64,000 nt of DNA from Paramacrobiotus metropolitanus (Eukaryota; Tardigrada; Eutardigrada; Parachela; Macrobiotidae). The stretch spans positions 38,619 to 102,618 of the forward strand of contig NW_026570464.1 in NCBI RefSeq assembly GCF_019649055.1, read 5' to 3'. Position numbers and translations under genes: made by a program. A model generated the notes under the pieces. It searched no databases, was not told the DNA's origin, and was given only the letters and a program-made list of their open reading frames with translations. Every line of letters starts with the position of its first letter. Position 1 is the first letter of the stretch. Of this stretch, positions 48,913-61,400 are shown in pieces.

Positions 48913-51900
48913 AATGCGACGTTTGTCGTACGTCTTTTTGAACCGCTTTGTCATAGGCACATCTTGGATTTCATATGTCCGTTTCTTCCGGCGAATACTA
49001 CTACCATATGTGACGGAAAGGGACTCGGGCTGAACGTTACCATGAGCGCTATCGGAGGCGGTCTCATCTTCGAGAGGTTGGGTTGCAATTTTCAACATCG
49101 AATCAAAATTCAACACCGTTCCTGTAAGTTTATTAATTTCAAATCCTTTGATTTTACAGACCTCCTGCCCAGATGCCGTAACATAGCTGTAAGATTTTGG
49201 ACCAGTACTACAGAAGCGCGTAATGAAGTCGTCCTCGGCCAGCTCATTACTTAACATCCCCAGAGTGGACCCGGTTTCAAACGGCTCATCACCTGGACGC
49301 TGAACAAAGATAATGCTGTCCTGCGATTTAAAAACTATGTTTTTTTTCTCGTTTCTTCTAGTTTAATAATGCTTTACGCTAATGCTTCAGCTCTTACCGT
49401 ATCAAAGTATAGTAATCGCTCGCCCGCTCTTTGCATAAATTTCAATAAATGTAATCTTGCGTTTGCCGTTGTAAACCTGACAGCAAAATATAAGAACAAG
49501 TCTAATTTACCTGATTTAAATGAAGCACTAAAATTGAAACTATTATCACTTACGCTGCTAGAACCACGTTCATTTTCGGGTTAGTCGGAACCATAGCATC
49601 CTTCCTCTTGTACATTATTTGTACAACGTCATCCGAAAATACGTCATAATCATGGATTTCGAATTCTGAAGACGTTAAATAGTGCAGAAAATCCTTCACA
49701 GTGTTCACAAAAACTGTGCTGAGAAGGTTATTTCTCATTCCCAGCCGGCCCCAAAAGCTGTAAACACCATAGCCTAAATTACTACTACTACTACTACTAC
49801 AACTACTCTTAGTGTATTACCGACACGAAAACAAACAAATAATAATAAGCACCAACCTATTCAGGCATAACTTAGCAAGCTGTGGCAGTCCCGGATTCCA
49901 GCTTATTTTGGAACCGTCCAACCGAATGCCTTCCGTTTGGAAAAAGTGGTCCAGAAACGCATCTCGCTGCTCTGAAGTTTTAATATCAGCCGGCCAGCCA
50001 GAAGCTTGCACTTTAAGCGCCAGGAACAAATCAATATAATCAGCAAAAATGCGCTCTCTGCTGTCGGGATAGTGCCATACTTCGTGAATTACCATTAGTT
50101 CATAACCATTTTTCACGGCTTCTTGTGGTTCTAGTGTGCACCAAGTCCCCGTCAGAACTCTTTGCACCGGATCCTCGTGCGTGCAAACTTGCTGATTCTT
50201 TTCTTCAGCGCAAGTGCGGCATAACGTGAAAATCAATTTATCGAAATGCGCCGGTAATATCGGTATCATCAGGTTGCGAGGCGGTAATATTTTGCAATGC
50301 ATAATTCCAAAATAGTTATCCAAGGTTTTAAAATTATTAGTAATTCTTTTATGCTTGCCAACCGGATAGCGCTTGTTTTTATTGACATATGGATATTCGG
50401 ATACAACATCCAAGTACACTATCTTCTCTCCAGGCTTGACCTTATAGTCTAACACTAGGGCATTTACTCGTCCTCCGAACAATGCTTTTCTCGGGTCAAG
50501 CGGTTCAACAATCCGTATGTTTTTTATAGCAGTAGCAAAATTAGCGTCGTTGTTAATGCGACTGTCATATTCACATTCCCAAACGCTCACAATATTGATT
50601 TTAAGCTTCTTCAACATTTCTTCGCGCCGTACGGTTCGTTCGTACAACTCACCCATTGTGGCGTCCTGATGCGGGTGGCGTGTACTTGGATTCGTGCATA
50701 TTTGATGGCCATGGTGCACGCACCCATAAAATTCATATGCAGTTCGACTTTCCAGATGGTACCCATCAATGAATAACGCAACAATTTTGAATTCTCGCTC
50801 AAGTTCAATGCCTTGGCTCTGGCTTATACATTGTAACCATGAATTGGCCTTATTGGAGGATACTCTGTTACTGGGCATATGAATAACTTCAACTTCCAAA
50901 GGCTTTAGGAGCCTGGACCTCCAAAAAAAATGACAAACACTTGGAATGGTTAAACCTGATTGAAAAATACACAGTCCATCCGTAATTTTGAAAAAAAGTT
51001 CGCGCAGCTGCATTGCCCAACAACGTAGCGTGGTCACGTCTTGGTGGTAATAGGCAGCCAGTTCCTTGTTGACGTCAAACAATCCTTTTTCTAAAGCTTC
51101 GTCTTCATTATAAAACTCCATAAAAGCATGCTTTTCTTTATCGCATATAAATCGGTAGTTGAACTTTTCAATATCCGGATAGTCAATAACTGTGTTCCAA
51201 AATTGTGGTCGGTTCAGGACATGTGGAAATTTACCTTTAGTTTCCTCAACGGCGAATGATTTCGCCCAGTTGTCCAATGACAAAGGAACATAATTGAGCA
51301 TATCCCGAAAGTTAATGCCAAACTCCCGATCGCGCAAGTGCGTTATTTGGGAACCTTTCATGATAACGTCAGGCGATTGACCTTTCTGAAGCAGCCATTT
51401 GAAAATAAAATAAACATCGAACCTAGAAAGCCCACCGCTTTATCCGTAAGCTGTATACTTTCAACGTATTTTATGTTGTTCGAAACAGAAGAAGAACAAC
51501 AATTTCTTACCCTCTAAAGTTATGTGCCAGACAAAAAAATCCAGCATGCTTTTCTTGGAAAATAAATTCACAGACTTCGCCTGCAATGTCTTTGCCAATG
51601 TTGCTGATGTCCTCGGGAAATTGGCGGGTCTCAATGGGCTTTCCATCTTCCTGCACTTGTATTACACAAAAATTTGGGACGTGCTTTCCATTAACATCGG
51701 GGTACGTCTCGAAATCAAAGTACATGAAACTAGCAGATTTGTGCTTGGCTAATACTGTGTCGTCAAGTTTCTCTGGTTTATTACAGCAGTCATGTTGCTC
51801 CGGTAATACATAACAAAGGCAAACCGAACAATAAATCTCACCGCATACATGGCCTGGCCCGTATCCGCTTTTCACGTTCGTCTTTATGAATGCCGAGCAA

Positions 51901-52088
51901 TCTATGCAGACCTTGAATTTTTCGCAAATGCTTTTCTTTTTTTTATGGTTTGCGTTTTTCGCTGTCGTTGCAAGGTGGTGGTTAAAACACTCGTTGTTTC
52001 TAAAGCCCGTTCGATTGCATCCCGCACAGTATCGCGCAGGGTTGGCTTCGAGCTCACACCTTTCGCGCAGCAAAGCTTGCAGGTACAT
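48778..52088 (-). CDS. polB: Protein-primed DNA polymerase B, five exons in view
   Basis: Exons: 52088-51511, 51422-49857, 49757-49554, 49476-49398, 49320-48778. Introns of 88, 99, 77 and 77 nt all have GT...AG, and every phase fits. Exon 1 has zinc-finger Cys clusters (CEKFKVCIDC, HVCGEIYCSVC), Exo I (FMYFDFETYPD) and Exo II start (FCLAHNFRG). Exon 2 has motif A DVVSEYPYVNK. The exon 2/3 join makes motif B (KLCLNSFWGRLG). The exon 3/4 join makes AAFTTANARLHLL. The exon 4/5 join makes motif C YFDTDSII. Exon 5 has GPKSYSY and the TYDKRR..PYSY end. The first ATG of this frame is 52088; an N-terminal piece upstream (52371) is in another frame. Confidence 0.9.
49776..49805 (+). repeat. (ACT)n microsatellite inside polB intron
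   Basis: About eight ACT units, wholly within the 99-nt intron 49758-49856. Confidence 0.9.
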
Positions 52089-52122
52089 TTACAGCGATGA
52101 TGATTTGATTAAATGAAAACGC

Positions 52123-52371
52123 TTAGTATTTTTGAAAAGTCTCTGCGTCGTCCAGGCTGTAGCGCCGCTCCGTCAGGCCTGCAGCTATTACCAGCTGTTT
52201 CGCCAATAATGTCTGCTGATCCTTATGCTGCTTTTCTGGGGGTTTATGTGCCCTGGTGTCACGTAGCGTTGAATATAGTTGCAGATCTTCATCTGCTAAG
52301 GCTTTAGCCGTTACTAGGAACCGATGGTAGGAACATAAATTGTCGTCGTTCTTTATACGAACGATGGACAT
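52123..52371 (-). pseudogene. polB N-terminal piece, out of frame with the rest
   Basis: ATG 52371. LYSTLRDTRAHKPPEKQHKD, then AKQLVIAAGLTERRYSLDDAETFQKY, matches the usual N-terminus of Polinton polB (IRDSR ... A..L...AGV ... FQ). TAA at 52125-52123 ends it and the next exon is in another frame. No good splice pair was found, so a deletion of about 30 codons or a missed intron is likely. Confidence 0.6.
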
Positions 52372-52762
52372 TTTTCTTCAGTAGCCTTTAACGCTTTCAG
52401 GAATCACTATATTGTCATTACCTCCACCATCCGGCGTTTCTGTGTACTGGACTTCAATCCTGAAACTTTCATCCAAGCGAAAGCTTGTTGAACTTCATCA
52501 CCCGTTCAACGCGCGCCATGATACGGTCCACAGTTAGTTCATCTCGCCTCATAAGAGGCGTCTAGATTGGAAATTTTTTTTGCGAAGATGATCGCTATAC
52601 AATTGCACGCGTACCATAAACCAAAGGCTTGATTGTCTCGACCAGCGTTCTGTTTAATATTTCTTCGAATATATCCTCTATCACATTACAAAGTCGAGAA
52701 AACGGTACTTGGAATAAATCTGATGCAATGCGGCATTGAAAAACACTCAGAGAAGTTTTTCA

Positions 52763-52873
52763 TTTTCCAGAATACGTATCAGCTACTTTTTCTAACAATA
52801 GACTTTCTTCCGATATCTGTGGTAGATCCTGTTCTTCCATATCATCCCCGTTAGAAGCGTTATCCTCAGCCAT
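52763..52873 (-). CDS. Short acidic ORF upstream of polB
   Basis: 37 codons from ATG 52873 (MAEDNASNGDDMEEQDLP), ending TGA in an ATGA overlap with a further 25-codon ORF. TATATAAT at 52956-52949 lies 76 nt upstream. It is too small to assign. Confidence 0.3.
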
Positions 52874-53080
52874 TTTATCGTTCAAAAACGCCTCAACAAA
52901 AACCAGTTTACTAATTGTAGGCACCAACTTTACGCCAGCCACGACGAAATTATATACCACACAATTTTATTGGACCTCACTTTTTATAAGCAAGTTTGGG
53001 CACGCTTAAGTTAAAGCAACCAATAACCAAAAAAATGTACGTACAACTAGAACACAATTAAGCGACTTTGACCTTTCACC

Positions 53081-53473
53081 TGTCAGATATGACACAGAGG
53101 CAGATGGAAAATGGGGCAAATATCGCCTTTATTGGTACAATAAAGCAACAACAACAACACAAAAACCAACAGAAAACCCAATGCGGGAAAAGCTGGAAAA
53201 AGTGCCTGCAGTGCGCTGGTGAGGAATCGTGATTAATGATTCCGCGTGCTGCGGAGTATGCAACATGCTGATGCGGCAAAGCATGGAATCGCCCGTAGGC
53301 GCAGGGCTCCACCCCAAGAGTGCAGAGAAATGCGCTGATTGGTCAGCGTGGACAAAGTATACGCTGAGTAAGCAGCGTAATAGCGCGGCACGAATGGAGT
53401 AGCCATGTGCGGGCGGGCGACAAACAAAAACCACAAGAGGGTGTCTACCGCCTCGAGTGAGCGGTCTCTGACA
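53081..53473 (-). repeat. Candidate 3' LTR of giant element, copy 2
   Basis: Same TGTCAG...CTGACA limits as 22272-22660, with the CCAAT and GC boxes conserved. A TGACCTTT octamer lies 4 bp outside its end (53069-53076). Confidence 0.5.
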
Positions 53474-55553
53474 TGCCTCTGGGCGGGAGTGGGAGCTCCT
53501 GCGAGCACCTTCCGACTCTGCCCTGGCCAACGGTAGGGTGCCAGGATCCGATACCCGGTAGGGCCGGATGCCACTTTGTCTCTAAACCCGGTAGGGTCGC
53601 TTCCTCCAGACCCGCGGTGCAGTGCACCGAACGGCCGAAATCTGGAGTGCACTCTGGTTGCTGGGGGGTTCCGAGTGTGGTTTGAAGGCTTGGTTGGTCG
53701 AACAAGTAAAAAAATAAAGTTTATAAGGCTCGTAGGTTAAACATCGAAATAAAAGATCACAATTCCGGTGAGAATTAAAGAAAGTAAGATCATAGTTAGA
53801 GATCCCAAAGCCAATTCCTTTGGTTAAATGGCTAAATAAAAACATAATTCTTTGGTTAATAAAGTCTAGAAAACCAGGTTTGGTTAAAAACTAGACGTAA
53901 AATGGCTTATTCCGACTAGGTTTACCACAGGGCCAATCTTGTCCACACGGGTCCTAGTCAACGGTCCGCTTTATCCGGTAGGATTGGTCTGGTCCTGTAG
54001 ATCCGGGCGACGGTTCCCAGGGATGTCCACAGGGGTCCAGTGGAGTAAATCCAGCGGTGCGGTATAAGGAAGGCACGGTTGCATGCGCAAGGACAGGTTG
54101 TCCCCTTCCTGGTTTAAGTATGGTGGACCAAGCCCGGTTGGGCTGTCCATATAGGGCCAGAGTAATGCCTCTGGACAGGAGAGGTGTTCCTGTGACCAAA
54201 ATAGTATGCTTGGACCCGTTCCATTAGGATGGCCATGCTTTGGTCTGACATGCCTCTGTTGGACCTGACCCGTTAGGGTTGTCCCAGGTGTGGCGGGATG
54301 GGAGTCCTGTAGTTCCTTCCCGTGGCCAAAGTTGGTGCTTTGGACCAGTCCCGTTAAGGTGGTCCCTTTTGGTCAGGTTTGGCCTTCATGCTGGTTTGGT
54401 CGTGCACCTCGGGCCAAAATCTTCTAAGTCCAGGAGGCCATAATGGAAAAATTTTCTAAGTCCCAGGACCGAGGTGGTGTGATGGACCAAACCCGTTGGG
54501 GCGGTCCAAACTCGGTCTCTGACATGCTCTGGGCCGGGATACGAGGTTCTATTGTGATATGGCTCACCTCCGGCTGGTGTGGGACGTTTGGGTCCTGTAT
54601 AACAGGTTTTGGCTCTCCGGTGTGGACTTAGTCGTTTTTTGATGAGCCACGTCGTTGGACGGGCCAAAAAACTTAGTCGTTTTTCGGTGGGCCACGTCAT
54701 TGGACGGGCCAGAAGACTTAGTCGATTTTTGGTGGGCCACGTCGTTGGACGTGCCAAAAGACTTAGTCTTTTTCGACGGTCAATTGATGGCGGGCCAAAT
54801 GGACTTAGTCGCTTTTTCGACGGTCCGAAGTGTATGGCGAGCCAAAAGGACTTAGTCGTTTTTTCGACGGTCCAAGGTGTATGGCGGGCCAAAGTTGGTC
54901 CGTCTCACTGGCCGTGGGCCATGAGTTAGCTACCATGTCCGATGAGTCAGGTAGGTTTCCCTGAGACCGTGGCCATAACAAAATTAAGTGGCGTCTGACG
55001 AAAACATCAGGTTGGCCGGGCCAAACTCCAAAAAAATTAAGTTGTGGGCGCCGGTAGGCGTTTTCCACAAAGGAGTCGGTCTGCTGACTAGAAGCATCCT
55101 CTTTTGGCCTGGGGCGGTGCATCTTTTAGATGGGCCTCTGGGCGGTCCGTGGTGAGGATGTTGGACATGGCATGCAAAATGGGTATACCACAACTTCTAT
55201 GTGGCTCCCGAACTCACTTGTCCCAGTTGCCTGGTATGACAACTCGTGAGCCATATGGTCGGTTAGACGCATAGTGGGCCTGGTCCAACTTCTATGGTCA
55301 GTTAGACGCAACTAGTGGGCCTGGTCAACTTCTATGGGCCATGGACTTCATGGTCCCAGCCGCTAAGCCAGAGCCTATCCGGGAATCGGTTAAGATCCAG
55401 GGATTTAGGTCCGGTGAGGTAGACGGTACATGGCCGTAAGCCACGTTTGTTGGGCGAGGTAACAACCGTTAGATTGCACCCATCATGGTGTTCAAGTCCG
55501 ATCCAGCTAATGTTGGTCCCTGTTTAGGGCCAACATGCAGGAATGGCCGTTGG
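53474..55553 (-). other. 3' non-coding region of copy 2
   Basis: Equivalent to 20197-22271. A tandem array of about six units with GACTAAGTCC lies at 54625-54890. The AGAAGTTG repeats are at 55190-55340 and the conserved hairpin at 55510-55536. No gene. Confidence 0.6.
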
Positions 55554-57473
55554 CCTATCCCTGCCCTCCTTGTCCGCTTGGTCGCCATCGCCCAACCCGG
55601 GTTGAGTGGGTCGATGACGCTTTCCTCCATGTCCGCCAACTCCTGTTCGGTCTGGTTTGCTTGTTGTTGGCTGGAGGTGCTGGTCGGCTGAGCTTCTTGG
55701 CCAGGTTGTGGCCTGGGTTTGGACGTGTGCGGACGATCCTGTTGAGGATCGTTGGGTACGGAACTTCGTTGGAAGTTTCCTGGTCGCCGTTCGGTTAACG
55801 AACGCTTCCGCACCGTCATCGAAGTCCGATGGCTGTTTGCGGTAATCTTTAGAGCGGTTCCTGTAAATGTTCAGGGCGCTTTGAATTTTGACTCCCGCTT
55901 CAATCTCGTGGATCTGGTTTCCCAGGAGAGCCACTTGGGTCAACAGCCGAGGACGATTTTCCCTTGCCGGTAGAACTTCCAGTTCCCAATGGCAGTGTAG
56001 ATGACCAAGTCTGGAGGCAAAGATGCGTATCATCGTGCCGTTATAGAGTATTGCGTTTCTGGGTCATCCTTGTGATCCGCTGGCTTGCATGGGATTTCTA
56101 TGGCCGCTCTGCAAGCTGCGATGATGAAACTGGCGTTCGCGTCCGGTAGGACAAACTGGGCCAGATATCTGACAACATCCAGTTGGTCGTCTTTGATGTG
56201 CAGTTGGCACAAGTCGTTCCAGTCCGGTCTGGTAATGGGCTGTCCAGTAAATTCACGTCCGTGATGCTCGATAGAGCATTGTCACGGACCATTGGGTAGC
56301 CTCGCGGTTTTGTATGTGCTCGGCCATGCTGAAATCACGAGGCCAATCTTTCCGCTGCATCTCCATTTCAAGTCGGACCGGGTGACGAAGGTTTGTAAAT
56401 TCTGGACCATGGCGTCAACTTGGGCCCATCGTCCCTAGGGTATGGGATGGCCTCTAATGTAATCCGTCACCCGGTGAAGTGGTCGGATGTTAATGCCTTG
56501 GTCCTCAGCATACTTATATGGATTGAAGTCCGTGGCGCTAACGCTTGTGCTTGTCGGGCCGGTGGGTCCGACGACGGCGGTGCGGGCTCCGTTCCATCGG
56601 TATCTGAATGCTGATGTTGTGGGCCACCGAGCTGACGCTTCGTTCTGGTCGCTTGGTGGACTGCGCGACAACCAGGCTGGACTCGCTCGTTTCGCTTCCC
56701 GGTGATGTGCGCGGTTGGCGCTCGGGCTGGCTACGACTTTGACGTCCACTGGTCCTGTTGCGGCTCTGGATCTGGTGACGTAAGTCATCTGGGTTCCGCG
56801 GTAGCGGTGCCAGTGGTGTGCGCTGTTCAGTGCGCGCTGGCTGGTATTGGCCTTTAAGGCGTCCAGCAATCCACCTTCCATCAGCTGTCGGGCCACCTGG
56901 TCAACCATAGCTTTGTTGATGTTTTCCAGGATCGTTTTTCGAACCCCTGGTTGTATTCCATGGGCGTGGGCAACTCGTGTCCGTAGGATCGAGAGCCTGA
57001 TGATGGCCGCTGATGGTCGTAATTTCTCGGTCGGCCGTTGGGCCACGCCCTGAGGACTGGTCAGATCCAGAGTTGCGGGATCGACGTTCCCGGTCCCGCT
57101 CGTCCTTCCGTTCTCGAGCCGATTGGCTGAGTGGAGAATCGGAGTTCCGGTACTGCACCAGCCAGGTTGTCGGGCGCCACTACGTTGCATGTAGAGATCG
57201 TAGATCTCTATCTGCTCATGATCCCTCAATAGGGAATCAGGTGGCTTCCGTCGCGGCTGGTCATGTATATAAGCGTCGAAGTTGCCTCACCACTCCAGGT
57301 AGAAGCAGTAGGCTCGTTCGCTCTCGTCGCGGAAGCCCGGACGCAGATGGTATGCGCAGGGAACAACTCCCGTGAGAATTGTCCCGGCGGTGAGGATGTG
57401 TCATGCTATCGCCGCTGTTGCGTCTGCAGTCCGAGCATCGCGGTTCGTATTTCTGCTGCGGTGTAAGTCCCAT
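55554..57473 (-). pseudogene. ORF-D of copy 2, several frameshifts
   Basis: ATG 57473 is kept. Fragments in different frames (57473-57261, 57229-56435, 56292-56098, 56033-55554) follow copy 1 ORF-D in order, including the CSDCRR motif and the YKYAEDQGINIRPL domain. The stop is at the position equivalent to copy 1. Confidence 0.8.
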
Positions 57474-57662
57474 TCTCTGTGGTAACAGAAATGAAACTTG
57501 CAGAATGAGGTTAAGTCCGCTTTCTATGACGGGTCCCTATAATAATTACGCCCTATGGTTTACGTCCCTATGATTTTACATGTGATTTGTTAACTAGGCT
57601 TTTCTTGCCCGGTGAATTATTTCAGGATCACCCCTAGACCCTATGCGAATTCTACGCCTAGG

Positions 57663-58454
57663 TCACTGATGGTGAGTACGCCGCTTCTTCTTGGACTTGG
57701 TTGAGGCCAAGGTCGGATTCGGTGGGACGAGGGCCGTAACGATCCGGTGGGACGTTATGTTGTCTGTACCGCTGCTGGGCCTCGGGCTCGTCAACAGTTT
57801 GCTCGAGCCATCCTTCGTTTAACATCTTCCTTACGACGTATCTGACGTCCTCGCAGATAGGGTACAACCCGCTAGGGCGGCCCTGGTTCGGCACATATGC
57901 TATCCCATCGATGAGTTGTGGATGGTGCGAGATGACGTTCAGATCGTATCGGCCCAGGAGCTGGTTGGCTATTTCGCCTCGTGTGAGGCCTAATGGGTGC
58001 TGAGTGGTGGTCAGCACTGTGAGGACGGCGTTACGCCATTCCCAGTAGCCTTGAGGCCTTATCCACTTTTCCGGTGGGAATGTGTAGAAAATCTGCGTGT
58101 TAGGCAGATGGGTCCGTAGTATAGCTCCTTCATTGTAGGCCATCTGTATGTACTTCATCACTTTGGACTTGGACAGCGGTGGGCCATTCCATTTCTTGAT
58201 GAGTTGGAAGGCCAAGCCCCTGTAGCAAGGGTTGTACCCGTTTGGGACAACGCCTTTAGGGCCGCCTAATGTATGCCCATCGCTTGTCAGAATTGGAGAT
58301 CCTTGGCTTTTGGAAGGGTCTCCGCCAGGCCATTCCTGGCCACCTTTGGTGTTGGTGGCGAGACGTAATCGATCCGCGGTATGGCCGGGCACGGGTCAGG
58401 TAAAGTCCATGGAATCTCGCCATCATCTGATTCTGGTGAGGTCGAGTCGCGCAT
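57663..58454 (-). pseudogene. ORF-C of copy 2, frameshifted
   Basis: The ATG at 58454 and the stop are conserved. The central winged-helix-like part (IKKWNGPPLSKSKVMKYIQM to VRYVVRKMLNEGWL) is open within 58392-57658. Shifts occur near 58390, 58270 and 57700. Confidence 0.75.
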
Positions 58455-61400
58455 CCTTTCCCGTTCGGGCGATGCAGCGTTCCACTTGGCTCAGCGTTAT
58501 CTACGCTGGCCGGACTTTCTTGGCTAGCGCCTTCCGCGCTGTCTTGTTCCTGGTTGGCGCTTCTGCGCCACCCTGGTCCTCCATGTCCTGATCACCGCTA
58601 GGTGGCTTGTTCTCATCACCGGGTGGTATTTCCATGTCATGGTCCGGTGGGAGGTCCATGGTAAGTTTACCAGGGCTTTGGTCATCATCGTCGTCAGAGT
58701 CGGACTTTTGGGACTCCATGGTTTGGTCCTGGTCCGGCTCTTCTTGTTCGTCATCCTCTGAGTCCTCTGGTTGTGGTCCTCAGAGTCCGAGTCGCTTGGC
58801 TGCGGTGAGGATCTTTTTCCCTCTTTCTTTGTGGCCGTGGCCTTTCGGCTCTTTGTGGATGTGACCGATAAGGCTGGCGAAGGAGGTCTGGACCGGCCAG
58901 CTGCGTTAGGCAGTGACACTGTGTCCCTGGGCACAGGCCGAATTCCGGCTGCGCGCATCTCATCCTCCGCTTCTTGGCGTGCAGCCAGCTCTCGTCTTGT
59001 GACGGATGGTCGAGGAGGCTTCTCTACCGGCAACTTCTTTGGACCAGGCAGTTTGGCCACTTGGGAGATCAAGTATGCCTCCTTGGCTCTGCCGGTCAAC
59101 TTGTCTTTCGGCGGTCCAGCCGCTTTCTTTCTGTCTGGATCCCATTTTGTGCCCACATCGTGTGACACATACAGAGACCGTTGGGTCTTCTGCGGGATGA
59201 ACCCAGGAATAGTGAAGCGGATCGGCTCCGCCCGGTAGGCGTTAGTTGTTTCCAAAGTTCCATCCTTGACCAATGCTAATAACTCGTCAAGTATGACCTT
59301 TTCCAGTTCGTTCTGGTCCGCCTCTCCTTTGTAGTAGAGGGCGTTAATGGTCCTGACTATGTCGACCAAGTTGGAGCCTCTTGGGTTGTGCAGGTAAGCG
59401 ATGGTCCTGCATATCTGGTGAAAGGCGTAATCCCGGCTACGGGAAAGCCCTGCTGGCCGATGAGGCACGTGAAGCTCCATCATGCTGGTCCAGTCACGGT
59501 GCGTGCGGACCAGAAGTCCCATGTCCAGGATGAGAGTTACTACACGCCGCATGAAGGGTGCCGTCAGTACACGGTCCGCTGGCGGTAGCCCTCTGAATTC
59601 TTCTCCATGTGCCATTCTGGCTCGGAGAACTCGGACGAGACATTGGTACATGTCTCTTCCTGTTGTACGTCTCATGATCCTGGCCGCTGCCACCCATTGG
59701 CGCACATATGGACCCGTTGGGATCTCAATGTGCGTGGCCTCCAGTCCAGGGTCCGGGAAGCTCAGCTTCGTCGTCCGCCGGCGCGGAGCATTGTTTCCTC
59801 CGAAGGCGGTTCACCTTCGGGAACTGGCTCGAATTCCTCTTCTTGCCATGGACGATATTGTGGTGGCTCTTGTGACTTGTCCATACTGTCCGATAGGACT
59901 TGGACATCTTCATCGCCTGACAGCCGTTTTTCGAGCTGGGCGATCTTGGCCTCTTGACTTTTCTTGTCTTTGGCCGCTTGTTTCTTCTGGCGGTTCCGTT
60001 CGGCCTCTAGGTTCGATGTTGGCCGTGATACGGTCGCCTGACTTCCCTCGGTTGAGGGAGTTTGGACGAGTGGCCGGTTTGGCCCTCGGTTGTGGGGAAG
60101 TTGGACGAGAGGCCGGTTTGGCCCTCTCTGGGTTTTGGCTTTCTCGGCTGCTTACTCCGTTGGGAGTTAGCTGAGTGAATTACACCCAGGCCGAGTGCAA
60201 AATTCTCCATTGTCCCTGTTGCAGGGAATGTAACTGGACGGCCAAAAGGTATATCGTCGATGCTGGCTGGCATGTTCGTCAAGTTTATCGGAGCAGCGGC
60301 CGTTGGCCCTGTTCCGAACTGACTTTGGCCTGCCGATTCTTGTGCCGACGAAGTGGCCTTCGGTTGCTCCTCCGGTTGGGCTGGTTCTGGCTGTGGTGCT
60401 GTGGCCACAGGTCCGAGACGAGGCTGTCCATTGGCTCTGAAGCCGCTGGTGGTTGTGCCTGCGTCTTTGGCGGTACCACAGTTGGTGGCGCATTTGACGA
60501 CAGGGTTTCAGCCATTCTAAAGTCTTCCTCCGGTGGGGAAGGCTTTCTGGTTGCGACGGCGCCGGTAATCATCTATCATCCGTAAGACCAGGATCGGGCA
60601 TTTCGGTTATCATGTCGTATTCTTCCATACGATTCTGCTCCTTGGCCTCCTGTCTCTTTGTGAGCAGGAACGGATATGCCGGCGCTCATTATGGTCAGCA
60701 TGGATCAGTAAGTGTCTCTGCTCGATAGGGTGAGAGCACTCATGGGCATCAAGGCCGCGTCGGCTTCCATTTCTTGGGCCGAGACAGCCGGAGTTATCCG
60801 CACCATCATTCTGGCCGATTGTGCGACCACTGGTGCAGGAGTCCTAACCGTGACCGTTACTGGTTCAAGTGTTGAATCTGCAGACACCGTAGGTGCTGCG
60901 ACCTCTTCCACAGTGATGGTCATAGTTGGCTCTGGAGGTATTGTATCCGTCCTCTCTTTGGTTGGAGACTTGCCTGGCCGGCTCGGTGTGAACCTGGCAG
61001 GCGCCGGTTCGATGGCCGGCATGCTGGGCATTCGCGCCGGAGTTGATGTGGCGCGTCCAGGAGAAGTCCGTTTTGATGGAGATCGGCTTTGGCGCGGCGA
61101 TTCCTTCGTTGAAGGTGGCCGGACCTGGCTGGTCTCATATAGCGCCCTTTGGACGTTTTCGTCCAAGTCTTCCTCGATCTCCGACTCCTCGCTGGAGGAG
61201 ACGCCCCAGAAGGCCGCTGGCAGTTGAGGCTGTTCGTCCTCACTTTCTGCTTCTTCTGGTGGAAGTTCATCTTCCACTGGCTGGCCTGGTCGTGGGCGGG
61301 GTTCAACTGTCCATGCCCTTGGGTTAATGTGCGGGCCACGGATGTAGATGGCATGCTCGATGATTTCGCTAGGCAACTTGCGTTGGCGAAGTGCCTGGCT

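Larger units (their letters stand above)
38767..53080. mobile_element. Polinton/Maverick remnant B
   Basis: It holds a partial integrase, penton-like, pVI-like, major capsid and adenain-like protease genes on the plus strand. An unknown three-exon gene, ARH and protein-primed polB lie on the minus strand, with a TBP-like gene at the left. No packaging ATPase is present. The right end abuts the giant element copy 2. Terminal inverted repeats were not identified. Confidence 0.82.

Noticed and set aside
22661-53080. A single Polinton split by Gypsy B
   Set aside because: Two different penton-like genes, two TBP-like genes, two ARH and two BIR domains indicate two elements, though each lacks parts the other has.
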